A stretch of 64,000 nt of DNA from Synechococcus sp. CC9902 (lineage in GTDB: Bacteria; Cyanobacteriota; Cyanobacteriia; PCC-6307; Cyanobiaceae): assembly GCF_000012505.1 (NCBI RefSeq), contig NC_007513.1, positions 744,001 to 808,000 of the forward strand, written 5' to 3'. The notes beneath the pieces were generated by a model. The model was given only the letters and a program-made list of their open reading frames with translations, ran no database searches and was not told the DNA's origin. Positions 34,432 through 42,945 of this stretch are shown here, in pieces. The position numbers and the translations under genes were made by a program. Position 1 is the first letter of the stretch. Every line of letters begins with the position of its first letter.

Positions 34432-35011
34432 CAGCAGCGTGGAGCGTGGTGAGATCGTCGTAGCCACCGATCAAGGCGCCGTCGACGAATACCTGGGGGA
34501 ATGTCCCCATCCCACTACGGCTTTGAACGCTCTTGAACGTGCTGTCGTCATTCACCGTGATCACGGTGTGGGGAAGATCCAAGGTCCGAAGTAGGCGCAG
34601 CGCCCTGCTGCACCAGGGACATCCGGGCAGCACAGCAATCTCGAGGCGCGGTGCCGTTGCGGTTGTCGTAGCCGCTGGTTTGTTTTGTTCAAGAACGCCA
34701 ATTAGTACATCGGCCCCTTTTTGCACGATGGTGCCTGGCTCAAGGTGCCCTCCCCAAACCTGACAAGCGCCATCGGAAAGGCTCAGATGGAGATGAACGG
34801 AATCAGGGCTCAGCGTGCCGTTCAAGGTGATCACTTCAAGATCACCTTCCAGGACGGTGGGCTCTGATTGGCCTGGGCATTGGAAAGCTGCGCGCGTGAG
34901 GTTGCCCACCACGCCAAGGACAAATCCATCGATGCCCTCGCGACGAGCCAAATCCTCCAGGCTGAGGCGCAGGTCACTGCCGGGTGCAAGCTTGAGCGGC
35001 AGGGGACGCAT
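34409..35011 (-). CDS. PPC (DUF296) domain - glutaredoxin fusion protein
   Basis: 200 residues. Residues 1-115 match the PPC/DUF296 domain (GIDGFVLGVVGNLTRAAF, HLHLSLSDG, VWGGHL), found in plant AT-hook proteins and bacterial stand-alone proteins. Residues 122-200 are a glutaredoxin fold: CPWC active site (131-134), TFPQVF with the cis-Pro, and GGYDD for glutathione binding. The two parts are joined by an Ala/Thr linker. The fusion suggests a redox-sensed or glutathione-using PPC protein; the role is unknown. Confidence 0.85.
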   Translation of the reverse strand: MRPLPLKLAPGSDLRLSLEDLARREGIDGFVLGVVGNLTRAAFQCPGQSEPTVLEGDLEVITLNGTLSPDSVHLHLSLSDGACQVWGGHLEPGTIVQKGADVLIGVLEQNKPAATTTATAPRLEIAVLPGCPWCSRALRLLRTLDLPHTVITVNDDSTFKSVQSRSGMGTFPQVFVDGALIGGYDDLTTLHAAGDLEALR

Positions 35012-35118
35012 GGCACCTCAAAAATCCGCTCAAGATTACGCCGAAGTGGCGGCCGAACAACAGAAGTTCGATTTGTCACGATAATGTGTCAATATTGAGT
35101 AACTATTGAAACGAAATC

Positions 35119-35355
35119 GTGCCACTTCTCCAGGATCTTGTTCTTGAGTTGCAGCAGCGCCTTGGGGAGGCTCCCCCAGCTCCTCCAACGGCAGCGGTGG
35201 CGGATGCTGCCAGTTCTGAGCGCATCAATGTGACGCTGCCCCGTGGAGTGATGGATGACTTGAAGCGCCACGCCCTTGAGGAAGGCCGGAGCTGTGGAAA
35301 CCTCGCGGCTTACCTGTTGGAGGAGGCGTTGCGTCGTCACCGTCCCCTGGGCTGA
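35119..35355 (+). CDS. Ribbon-helix-helix (CopG-like) DNA-binding protein
   Basis: 78 residues, GTG start. ERINVTLPRGVMDDLKRHALEEGRSCGNLAAYLLEEAL is the RHH pattern: one beta strand followed by two helices. The N-terminal part is Ala/Pro-rich. RHH proteins bind DNA as dimers and often repress their own promoter; no toxin gene is adjacent. It is divergent from the PPC-glutaredoxin gene, with about 100 bp between, so it could control that promoter. Confidence 0.7.
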   Translation: MPLLQDLVLELQQRLGEAPPAPPTAAVADAASSERINVTLPRGVMDDLKRHALEEGRSCGNLAAYLLEEALRRHRPLG

Positions 35356-36468
35356 TTAGTTCAAGAGTTTGTTCGCGATGGATTTGATTTCGCCCAAGCG
35401 CTGCAGTCGCAGGATCGACACGTTCATGGGATTCCTTAGGGGATTCCCTGTCTTAAACACAAACCCATAGGTTTCCTCCGCAAGCGTGAAGGGTGCCAGC
35501 TGAACAGCCAAGTGAGGATTTTGTTTGATGTGATGCCGCATGGCCGGCCGATCAAAAATCACTGCTTCTGCTTGTTCCGACAACACCAATTCAATGCCGC
35601 TGGTGAGGTTCTCAGTTTTGAGAACGCGCATGCTGCCTCGTTCCGCCAACTCCACCCCACTGGTCCCTTCAATGGTGGCCACGCGACGTTGTTGCAGTTG
35701 AGCGGGTGAACGGATGATTGTTTCTCTCGCTCCGGAGAAAAACAAGGTGAATGCTGAGGCCAGGCTTGCGGTTAACGACGACACGGCAATCAAAGAGATC
35801 ACCATCCATGTGGCCGTAATGCCTCGGCCTGTTCGACTGATGGGGGCTTTGTCTCCATAACCCACGGTGGTGAGGGTGACGACGGCAAACCACATTCCGC
35901 TGGCAATCCCTGGCAGCCAGCGTTTCGGAAACTGCTCACTATTTTCGCGACGTTCGGCTAACCAAATCAAACTGCCCACCACCAGCAATACGCTGATGAG
36001 CACCAAGATCGAAGAGATCACGGCCCAGCCAAAGAACACCTTCACCCGGCTAAAGATCGTGGGTGAATCGAGGGGGAGCAAGACCCCGGACTTGGCGAGG
36101 TAGTAGGGCTGAGTGAAATCGACTCCTGGCATGGCCAAACGGCGAGGGGTGATGCTGATCGGCCCGACCAACACATCGATCTGTCCCTGGTCGACCGCCG
36201 CGATGCCGGCCTCCGGCGAGCTCTGCGGCACGAGGTCGTAAACCAGCTCGTTGTCTTCCGCGACCTGTCGCCAAACATCAAGGCTGATGCCTTGGAAGGA
36301 GTTGTTCTCCTCAATTACAAACGGTGGGGAACCGGTGATGCCTACTTTTAATTTGCGTGCCTGCGCTGGGAGTCCCGCTAGCAGGAGGACAACCAGCACA
36401 ACGGCTGATTTTTGTCGGAACCTCCGCATGGATGCGGCCCATCGTCTCGATTCAGGGTGCCACGACAA
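35356..36468 (-). CDS. GluR0-type ligand-gated potassium channel (ionotropic glutamate receptor homologue)
   Basis: 370 residues. Order: membrane/signal segment (23-34), first half of a periplasmic-binding-protein type ligand domain (38-138), TM1 (146-170), re-entrant pore loop with TVGYGD (201-206), TM2 (213-243), then the second half of the ligand domain (255-370). SLTASLASAF (231-240) corresponds to the SYTANLAAF gating signature of animal glutamate receptors, while TVGYGD is a potassium selectivity filter. This is the architecture of Synechocystis GluR0. The ligand is probably an amino acid. Confidence 0.9.
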   Translation of the reverse strand: MSWHPESRRWAASMRRFRQKSAVVLVVLLLAGLPAQARKLKVGITGSPPFVIEENNSFQGISLDVWRQVAEDNELVYDLVPQSSPEAGIAAVDQGQIDVLVGPISITPRRLAMPGVDFTQPYYLAKSGVLLPLDSPTIFSRVKVFFGWAVISSILVLISVLLVVGSLIWLAERRENSEQFPKRWLPGIASGMWFAVVTLTTVGYGDKAPISRTGRGITATWMVISLIAVSSLTASLASAFTLFFSGARETIIRSPAQLQQRRVATIEGTSGVELAERGSMRVLKTENLTSGIELVLSEQAEAVIFDRPAMRHHIKQNPHLAVQLAPFTLAEETYGFVFKTGNPLRNPMNVSILRLQRLGEIKSIANKLLN

Positions 36469-36498
36469 CAGCGATGCGACCGAATGCTTTGGCGTGGT

Positions 36499-36579
36499 TT
36501 AACGCTGCTCAAGACGACGCACAATCACTGCCATGGCAGCCAAGGAGCCAGCCAGGGCAATCAGCAGAGCGATGGTCAT
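36499..36579 (-). CDS. Possible 26-residue membrane peptide
   Basis: ATG to TAA on the minus strand: a hydrophobic helix (MTIALLIALAGSLAAMAVIV) followed by a basic RRLEQR tail. This matches the layout of tiny thylakoid subunits but none is recognised. There is no clear ribosome-binding site (a run of C precedes the ATG), so it may be chance. Confidence 0.35.
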   Translation of the reverse strand: MTIALLIALAGSLAAMAVIVRRLEQR

Positions 36580-36745
36580 GGGGGGGGCTCATGTGGTGCG
36601 GGTTATGTCAGGTTGGCACCGATGCATCGTTCCAACCACTGGTCGTTCCAACGGGCCGACAAGGCGCTGCTGGATTGGAATGATGGAAGGCAGCACAATG
36701 CGAGAGCTGCGGCGGAGAAACGCGCATTTTTTTACTGTTTGAGTA

Positions 36746-37420
36746 ATGGCTTGTCAGATCTGGCGTTGGGGGAATGAATCTCTGCACTTTTTGCCAGAAA
36801 AGGCACTCTGGCGGGAAATAGATCGTGTGCTGATGGTGGCTGATTTGCATCTTGGTAAGGCCGAGGTGTTTCAAGCCAACGGCGTGCCGATGCCGAGTGA
36901 TGGTGATGCTGGAACCCTCAACCCGCTCCTTGATCTGTGCCATGCGTGGCAACCCAAGCGGCTGATTCTTTTGGGGGATCTGATCCACGCTCGTCTTGGA
37001 CTAACCGAGCATTTGCGTGCTGTTCTGAGGGCGTTGCCGGCTCTTTGTGGATGCGAGGTGGTGTTGATCGGTGGCAATCACGACCGTGACAGTTGGCTTG
37101 AAGGTTTGCCTCAACAACCCTCCCAGAGCCTTGGTGACCTCTGGTTAAGTCACATTCCTGAAACGCCCCCTGATCCCGATCAGCTCAATGTTTGTGGCCA
37201 TCTTCATCCCGTGGCATCGGTACAAAGTCGTTCAGATCGGTTGCGCTTGCCGTGTTTTGCCTTTGATCCGAAGGGGCCACGGTTGGTGATCCCAGCTTTT
37301 GGACAGTTGACGGGAGGCCATGAATGCGGCGAGCGTTACCAGCAATGGCTTGTGGCCGACGACGCCATCGTTCCTTGGCTCGCTTCATTCCCCAACAAAC
37401 GAGGACGACAGACCGCGTGA
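36746..37420 (+). CDS. pdeM: PdeM-type metallophosphoesterase (ligase-associated DNA damage response endonuclease)
   Basis: 224 residues. VADLHLGKAEVFQANGVPMPSDGD, LILLGDLIHARLG, LIGGNHDRD and CGHLHPV are the metal-binding blocks of this metallophosphoesterase family. The namesake group is linked to ATP-dependent ligase and Lhr-like helicase repair clusters; none is next to it here. Physiological substrate uncertain. The next gene's GTG overlaps this stop. Confidence 0.85.
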   Translation: MACQIWRWGNESLHFLPEKALWREIDRVLMVADLHLGKAEVFQANGVPMPSDGDAGTLNPLLDLCHAWQPKRLILLGDLIHARLGLTEHLRAVLRALPALCGCEVVLIGGNHDRDSWLEGLPQQPSQSLGDLWLSHIPETPPDPDQLNVCGHLHPVASVQSRSDRLRLPCFAFDPKGPRLVIPAFGQLTGGHECGERYQQWLVADDAIVPWLASFPNKRGRQTA

Positions 37421-38901
37421 AAAAACACGCTCCAAAAATCGCATCTGCATCTAAGAAGAGTTGGATGCGAAAACGCTGGCTGCTGATTGCTCTGCCGTTG
37501 CTGGTTTTTGCGGGTCTGATTGCTCTTGCCCCAACGGCTCCAGACCGGCCAGAGGATGAACGAACGGATCAGCCCAGCTCTGGGAGCCGATCCAAAGCTG
37601 GGCAACCCTTCAACTACATCCCGGATGAGGAGGTTTATGCCCTCGACCTGGATCCCCGTCGGGTGCGTTTTGGCCTCCTCGAGGGATGGGATCGGGAAGA
37701 CGATGCATTTGACGACATTTCTGCACTGGCCTACGTGTCAGGTCCGATGTACGAGCGTCATGTGGATGCTGCCGGTCAGGAATTAACTGTGCCGCTTGGG
37801 GATCTGAAGTTTGGCTCCAAGGTCTGGAAGGGACGTAACCGCGCGGCATCGCGTCAACGCGCGTTTATTGGAATCCAAAAAGACGGCAGCGTTGACTTTG
37901 GCTACGGGGAGCTCACCGACGCCCGCAGTACGACGTACGACACTTTTATTGGCGGACTGCACAGCCTTTACAACGATCTGGAAGATCCCCCAGTCACCTA
38001 CAAGGGTGCTTACAGCATCAGCATGGGTCAGCGCATTCGCTACTACCTGCCGCGGATTCGCATGGTGATGGGCCTTCGGGAGGATGGCCATCTGGAAATT
38101 TTGATGAGTCGTGACGGACTCACCCTTGAACAAACCAAAGACTTGGCCCGACGTCGTGGCTACCTCGCGGCGTATATGCCTGATCACGCCTCGAAAAGTC
38201 GTTTCATCATTCCTGGAACGAAAGGGTTCACCGAGGAAGATGCCAACTGGATTAGCGGTGGCGCTACGAGCTTCGTGCACGTCCCGTACATGCTGCGTAT
38301 TAGTCCACGCCAGCGGTGGTTGCGGGGAGATTTGGTGGCAGGTCTCACCCCCAAATTGATCGAACAACAATCCTGCGACGGACCAGTGGATTGTGTTCAG
38401 CTGGCTGGTGGCCATCTGGCCGATCGGGCGTTGGCCGGTTTGAACCGGGTGATGGAGCAGGGTGTTGAGCCCCTGGCCCGGATGATTTGGGCCCCATCAC
38501 TCCGTAGCAAGCCAACGCAAGATCGTGATGAGTTCGCAGTTCCGAACAATCAAGATCGCTCGCCTTTGCGGGAGCCGCCAATCACCGCAGACCCCCTGGT
38601 GTTGCGCGAACAGCCGTCGATCGATCGCGATGACCTCTCACCGGATCTCAGTGGGGATGAAACCTGGGATCGTTCTGATCCTTTCCTCCCCTTACCTCCA
38701 GATTTGCCCCCTCCGATCGTGCTCGATGAGTCGACTGAAACTGATACATCCAACGAGGATTGGCTCCTGCCGCGTGAGCCCCGCCTCGATTTCGATCTGA
38801 ACGACGGTTTGGATGATGGCCTGAATGATGCGCCTCCTCCGCCGGAGCTTCCTCCCCTTGTTTTAGCTCCGCTGCAACCCCTCCCGTCCATGGCGGAATG
38901 A
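37417..38901 (+). CDS. Membrane-anchored hypothetical protein with acidic Pro-rich tail
   Basis: 494 residues from a GTG overlapping the pdeM stop (GTGA). One signal-anchor helix (WLLIALPLLVFAGLIAL, around residues 23-39) precedes an extracytoplasmic domain of about 320 residues, then a tail rich in Asp, Pro and Leu (PLPPDLPPPIVLDES and PPPPELPPLVL). I do not recognise the domain; the FIGIQKDGSVDFGYGE and SKSRFIIPG segments give it a beta-rich look. Probably periplasmic or cell-surface. Overlaps the next gene by 4 bp. Confidence 0.75.
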   Translation: MKKHAPKIASASKKSWMRKRWLLIALPLLVFAGLIALAPTAPDRPEDERTDQPSSGSRSKAGQPFNYIPDEEVYALDLDPRRVRFGLLEGWDREDDAFDDISALAYVSGPMYERHVDAAGQELTVPLGDLKFGSKVWKGRNRAASRQRAFIGIQKDGSVDFGYGELTDARSTTYDTFIGGLHSLYNDLEDPPVTYKGAYSISMGQRIRYYLPRIRMVMGLREDGHLEILMSRDGLTLEQTKDLARRRGYLAAYMPDHASKSRFIIPGTKGFTEEDANWISGGATSFVHVPYMLRISPRQRWLRGDLVAGLTPKLIEQQSCDGPVDCVQLAGGHLADRALAGLNRVMEQGVEPLARMIWAPSLRSKPTQDRDEFAVPNNQDRSPLREPPITADPLVLREQPSIDRDDLSPDLSGDETWDRSDPFLPLPPDLPPPIVLDESTETDTSNEDWLLPREPRLDFDLNDGLDDGLNDAPPPPELPPLVLAPLQPLPSMAE

Positions 38902-39482
38902 GGGTTGTTCCAGCTTGGGAATGGATCGAAGGAACATCGTTTCGCTATGGCCCTCTCATTGGAGTGTTACCGGAATCTCCTCAACGCGCGGCCCAAATTC
39001 AGGTCAGTGAGCAGCTCACGTTGCGCTTGTTCGGTGAAGCCGGTGTACAAGTCCAATCCGAGGAATTGGGTCGCACGATTTATGGCAAACCGCAGCTCAG
39101 ATGGCGTCGCGATTGCGCGTTCCATCACAGCATCTCCCATACGGGGCCCATCACCGTTGGGGTGCTGAGTGAGGGGGCAATTGGCATTGATGTGGAATTT
39201 GAAGATCGTCGGATCGGAGTATCTCCCTCGTTGTTATTGCGGCGAATGTTTTCAACCGAACAGGATGCAGCCTCATGCTTAGAGCGTTGGTCGTTGCTTC
39301 AGCTTTGGACGATCAAGGAGGCCGTGCTTAAAGCCAGTGGATATGGACTGGCTGGAGGGCTTACGAATGTTGCCCTCAATCGACAACGTGGGTCAGCAGA
39401 ATGTTTTGGCCAGGTGTATGGGCTCACACTGTTGCGGTGGCAGCAATACCTGATCACCATCGCTGCAAAGGCGAATGTTTGA
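38898..39482 (+). CDS. 4'-phosphopantetheinyl transferase superfamily protein
   Basis: 194 residues. Blocks FHHSISHTG, GIDVEFED (magnesium-binding Asp and Glu) and WTIKEAVLKASGYG are the Sfp/HetI-type signature. It transfers phosphopantetheine to acyl or peptidyl carrier proteins in the cytosol. It is probably the general Sfp-type enzyme; no carrier-protein or NRPS/PKS gene is nearby. Confidence 0.9.
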   Translation: MRVVPAWEWIEGTSFRYGPLIGVLPESPQRAAQIQVSEQLTLRLFGEAGVQVQSEELGRTIYGKPQLRWRRDCAFHHSISHTGPITVGVLSEGAIGIDVEFEDRRIGVSPSLLLRRMFSTEQDAASCLERWSLLQLWTIKEAVLKASGYGLAGGLTNVALNRQRGSAECFGQVYGLTLLRWQQYLITIAAKANV

Positions 39483-39533
39483 TGCCGTGTCTTCCTTTAG
39501 GGCAAACTATGGGTGGATTGGATCAAGCTTGGT

Positions 39534-39737
39534 ATGGCAACTGCTGCAGAAAAGAAAACGATCACTAAAAAGCTCCTTCAGGAATTGCGTAATCGCTGCC
39601 GGGATCACTACAACGTCGTTGCCGACGGCACGATGCCTGAAGCTGTTGATGTTCGAGAAACCAATCAAAAATTGGAAGAGCTTGTCTTGCTGCTCGACGG
39701 CAAGGCCAAGTGGGACGACGCAAAATCCAGCGATTGA
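39534..39737 (+). CDS. 67-residue hypothetical protein
   Basis: ATG at 39534 (MATAAEKKTITKKLLQELRNRC); a GTG at 39513 could add 7 residues. Helical and charged, ending in GKAKWDDAKSSD. Codon pattern is normal. Family not recognised. Confidence 0.55.
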   Translation: MATAAEKKTITKKLLQELRNRCRDHYNVVADGTMPEAVDVRETNQKLEELVLLLDGKAKWDDAKSSD

Positions 39738-39836
39738 TGTGGTCCTGAGCGGCCTTCCAATTCTTTTAAGTTACCAAGCGTGAGTAGCTGCCGCGTCTTC
39801 TAAGAAGAGCTGATTAGGTTCTTGGCCTCAAGAGCA

Positions 39837-40022
39837 ATGCCCATGTCCGCCGTCGAACTCTCCAGCATTAAGTGGGAAGAGAACGGCGAGATGTCGGCCC
39901 AAGATGCACTCAATCTTGTTTGCCAGCTCACGAAAATAGAGGAGCATGATTTGGCTTCTTCTCGTCTTGAGCTTGAAACCAGCTCGGCTCATTCAAGTTC
40001 AAGCGTGCAGAATGGTGATTAG
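39837..40022 (+). CDS. 61-residue acidic hypothetical protein
   Basis: ATG at 39837 or 39843. Acidic and Ser-rich (WEENGEMSAQDALNLVCQLTKIEEHDLASS), ending in a Ser-rich tail that looks disordered. No family recognised. Confidence 0.45.
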   Translation: MPMSAVELSSIKWEENGEMSAQDALNLVCQLTKIEEHDLASSRLELETSSAHSSSSVQNGD

Positions 40023-40129
40023 GACGACTCCTGTGGTTTGGGCCTGATCAGGGTCCTTCATCCTTGCGTCGTGACAGTTTTAGTTTTGATAGGGGAATAT
40101 TGTGGATATAAGTGTGCGATAGTTGGCCG

Positions 40130-40261
40130 ATGAACGACCAAGTTTCTATTAACATTGTATTCATCGCTGTTAATGCATTCATTATCGCATTAGCCGCATT
40201 GATTTGTTTGAAGGGTGAGATGCACTTTGGCGCTGTTTGGAATTGCCTAACTGGTTGTTAA
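40130..40261 (+). CDS. 43-residue single-span membrane protein
   Basis: ATG to TAA. One long hydrophobic helix (INIVFIAVNAFIIALAALICL, residues 7-27) is followed by a short polar tail with two Cys and a Trp (MHFGAVWNCLTGC). The flanks are AT-rich and otherwise non-coding. Possibly a small thylakoid or plasma-membrane subunit; no family recognised. Confidence 0.5.
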   Translation: MNDQVSINIVFIAVNAFIIALAALICLKGEMHFGAVWNCLTGC

Positions 40262-40431
40262 ACACGTGATTGTCAGAAGCTTATGTGTTTTCAAATTAGA
40301 GACATATTGCATAAATTTGGCAAAATGTATGCATTTGAATAACTTATTATTGATGAGTTTTAATCCCTTCGAATGTAATAAAAGAAGAGCTCAGGAGGTA
40401 AAATCTTTAAGGTGATTTTAGCCTCAATTTC

Positions 40432-40704
40432 TTACTCTTTAAAGACGCCATTGCACGGACCTGGGGCTGGCTTGGTGAAGCAATGCCCTTCAGGAGACCA
40501 GTATCCAAGGGCTGGAAGGCTCAAGCCTTGGGCCTTTGCAATAGTGTTGACGCCAGAAACGCCATTACCTTGCACCGTGACGTGCCCGCTGGCATCGACT
40601 AAGTCAAGGAAATCCCCTTCATTCATCTCCTGGTTTGCATTGGCAAAAGCGATGGATGGAAGCAGGGCGGTTGCAGCAGAAATAAGAATCAATCGGAGAA
40701 TCAT
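40432..40704 (-). CDS. Exported small hypothetical protein
   Basis: 90 residues with a clear signal peptide (MILRLILISAATALLPSIAFA). The mature part has two Cys (HCFTKPAPGPC) and a Gly-rich middle (GHVTVQGNGVSGVN). It lies 17 bp downstream of the L,D-transpeptidase gene on the same strand, which suggests a shared envelope role. Family not recognised. Confidence 0.65.
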   Translation of the reverse strand: MILRLILISAATALLPSIAFANANQEMNEGDFLDLVDASGHVTVQGNGVSGVNTIAKAQGLSLPALGYWSPEGHCFTKPAPGPCNGVFKE

Positions 40705-40721
40705 GGGCTTTAGATGTGAAA

Positions 40722-41183
40722 TTAATTTGCGGTGACGACAACTGGGGTCCCAACATCAACACGGTTGAATACTTGAATTACATCGTTGTTCAACATGCGA
40801 ATGCAGCCAAGGCTCACGGCTGCCCTTAGGTTCACCCAGCTCGGCCATGCTGTGCCATGAATTGCATATTCATCGCGGCCAAACCTTACGTAGGGCATGT
40901 AACGAACACCCACGGGATTGTCAGGCCCTGGTGCAATTACCTTTCCTTTCTTATGATAAACGGGTGCAGCATCTTTGCTTTTAATATCAAAGTTTCCTGC
41001 GATGGTTGGAGATTCAGGAGCTCCAATGGCGATGGGGTATTTCCCAATGACCTTTCCATCTTCAAACAACGTGAGATATCGATGTTTCAAGCTCACCTCA
41101 ATCGACATGTCGGCCTGAGCGGGAGCGGTTGATGAAAAGCCAATTGCAAGCAGGGCTGCCAACAAACATGGACGGACGGACAT
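40722..41183 (-). CDS. L,D-transpeptidase (YkuD domain)
   Basis: 153 residues from the ATG at 41183, with a signal peptide ending near APAQA; a longer start at 41213 is possible. HGTAWPSWVNLRAAVSLGCIRM is the catalytic block: His, then Cys in SLGC, where many family members have SHGC. It cross-links peptidoglycan (3-3 links) or attaches proteins in the periplasm. Divergent from the duplicated exported protein. Confidence 0.9.
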   Translation of the reverse strand: MSVRPCLLAALLAIGFSSTAPAQADMSIEVSLKHRYLTLFEDGKVIGKYPIAIGAPESPTIAGNFDIKSKDAAPVYHKKGKVIAPGPDNPVGVRYMPYVRFGRDEYAIHGTAWPSWVNLRAAVSLGCIRMLNNDVIQVFNRVDVGTPVVVTAN

Positions 41184-41266
41184 GGATTTCCGTAAAAAGC
41201 AACCTGCTCTCATTCTGACGCATTCGAAAGGAGCTAGCGTCGAGGCAACGCTTAATTAGTTGACGT

Positions 41267-42433
41267 TTGATGTTCCGAACTTCCGGTTTTCGTGCAGCTC
41301 TGATTACTGCTGCTGCTGCCGTTTCGGCTCTCACACTCAACATCCCTGCACGAGCCGGTTTTTCGCTGGAGGAATTGGCAGGTTTTGAGGTCACACACCT
41401 GCGTGGTGTTGTGAATGTGGTGTCACCTGCTCAGAAGGTGATTGAGGTGGTTGATCCCGAAGGTCATAAGGAAATCATCACCGTCGGCATCGACTTAGCC
41501 CCACTGGGGTTGCGGCCTGGAGATGGTGTTGATGTCTCGGTGCTTGATGGCTTGGTGGTGGACCTGCAACGCAGCACCACGACGAAGCTGAGTTTTAACC
41601 GGGAAGACATCATCATGCCCCTCGATATGGGGCCACTAAAGAAGGGAATGCGGCTCGCTTTGGCATCAGGTACTGCTCGGATTATTAAATTGTCCGAGGA
41701 CGACCGCAGCATCAGCTTGATGGGTCCGCTGGGGGGCATTCACAATCTCGATGTTCTTGCGGATCCCGATGATGACCTTTTCCCGTTGTTGAACGCAGGG
41801 GATCTGGTGAATTTTCGGTTGATTCAACCTGTTGCCGTTCAAATCAAAAAAGCGCCCATTGCAAAAGCGCAAGCCAATCCAATGGCGAAGTCGCAACCGT
41901 TGCTATCCGATGCGGTGACTGAGCGAGGAAGTTTGAAAGCGGAGCTGCTTGAATCCTTCGAAATAACGAAGTTATCTGGCACGGTTCAACGGATCATGCC
42001 AGCTGAAAAGGTGCTGGAACTTCGCACGCCCTACGGCCACGACATGTTGATCACCAGTGGTGTTGATTTGTCCACCGCAGGGCTCAAAGTGGGCGACGAG
42101 ATCACCGTTGACCTGCTTGATGGATTGGTCGTTGATCTACGTAAAAGTTCGCGGAAGGCTCTCACCTTTTCACGAGAAGACGTAATTCTGTCGGAGCAAT
42201 TTGGACCGGTTCGTCAAGGCGCCAAAGTTGCAATGACCACCGGCACTGCTCAGGTGGTCAAGATCTCAGAAGACGACCATGAGCTCAGCCTTCGGGGCCC
42301 TTTTGGTGGAGTTCACAACCTTGATGTTCACAATGTCGTGACGGGTGATCCAGTAAAAACATTGAAGGTTGGCGATCTGGTGGACTTCCGCGCCATCCGA
42401 CCCATTGCAATCGCAATCCGTAAAAGCAATTAA
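41267..42433 (+). CDS. Exported protein with two tandem homologous domains
   Basis: 388 residues with a signal peptide (about 1-30). Two domains of about 150 residues are clearly homologous: F-E-[VI]-T-x-L-x-G-x-V opening, D-L-L/V-DGLVVDL, SFNREDI / TFSREDV, GTARIIKLSEDDR / GTAQVVKISEDDH, and GGIHNLDV / GGVHNLDV. The linker around residues 195-224 is Lys/Ala/Gln-rich. Beta-rich, probably periplasmic; the family is not recognised. An internal duplication is certain, function unknown. Confidence 0.8.
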   Translation: MMFRTSGFRAALITAAAAVSALTLNIPARAGFSLEELAGFEVTHLRGVVNVVSPAQKVIEVVDPEGHKEIITVGIDLAPLGLRPGDGVDVSVLDGLVVDLQRSTTTKLSFNREDIIMPLDMGPLKKGMRLALASGTARIIKLSEDDRSISLMGPLGGIHNLDVLADPDDDLFPLLNAGDLVNFRLIQPVAVQIKKAPIAKAQANPMAKSQPLLSDAVTERGSLKAELLESFEITKLSGTVQRIMPAEKVLELRTPYGHDMLITSGVDLSTAGLKVGDEITVDLLDGLVVDLRKSSRKALTFSREDVILSEQFGPVRQGAKVAMTTGTAQVVKISEDDHELSLRGPFGGVHNLDVHNVVTGDPVKTLKVGDLVDFRAIRPIAIAIRKSN

Positions 42434-42439
42434 TTTGCC

Positions 42440-42913
42440 TCAGTTTGTTTGCTGGGATGCAATCGCTCGTACAACATCGCCCCGGGTGAGAACACCGATG
42501 GGATTTTTCTCGTTATCTAGTACAAATAAACGCTGTGTGCCCTTGTTGTGAAGCATGGACGCGGCCTTGGGAAGATCAAGGGTGCCGTCGCAACTGTGAC
42601 TATTTTTTTGCATCAGTTCACCAACAGTGGTGCCGAGTACTTGATGCACTTGTTTGTCCCAGTTGAGTGGATTGCGCAGATAGATCACGCTGTCTAGGAG
42701 CATCACGTAAGGGCCTGCATCCACGCCGCTTTCGCGAACCATGAGATCTTTTTCACTCAATTCGCCGATTAATGCCCCTTGCTCATCAACAACCGGTAGG
42801 CCACTGACGTGATGGTCACTGATGAGCTTCACCGCCTCTTGCAGTGGGGTGTCGGCTCGAACGGTGAGCACGGGTTTGGTCATCACGTCGGCCACCGTCA
42901 GCTGCAGGACCAT
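42440..42913 (-). CDS. CBS-domain pair protein
   Basis: 157 residues of two CBS motifs: TVADVMTKPVLTVRADTPLQEAVKLISDHHVSGLPVVDEQGALIGELSEKDL and the second ending GTQRLFVLDNEKNPIGVLTRGDVVRAI. Such stand-alone pairs bind adenine nucleotides (AMP/ATP); plant relatives regulate thioredoxin systems. Cytosolic. Convergent with the duplicated exported protein gene (6 bp apart) and divergent from pgsA. Confidence 0.9.
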   Translation of the reverse strand: MVLQLTVADVMTKPVLTVRADTPLQEAVKLISDHHVSGLPVVDEQGALIGELSEKDLMVRESGVDAGPYVMLLDSVIYLRNPLNWDKQVHQVLGTTVGELMQKNSHSCDGTLDLPKAASMLHNKGTQRLFVLDNEKNPIGVLTRGDVVRAIASQQTN

Positions 42914-42945
42914 GATTCAGAACGATCTGCATCCATTCTGCGCCG

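Noticed and set aside
40412-40735. Plus-strand open frame with a good AGGAGGT ribosome-binding site
   Set aside because: Antisense to the exported 90-residue gene, which has a clear signal peptide; the AGGAGGT is too far (13 nt) from the GTG and the product is not protein-like.
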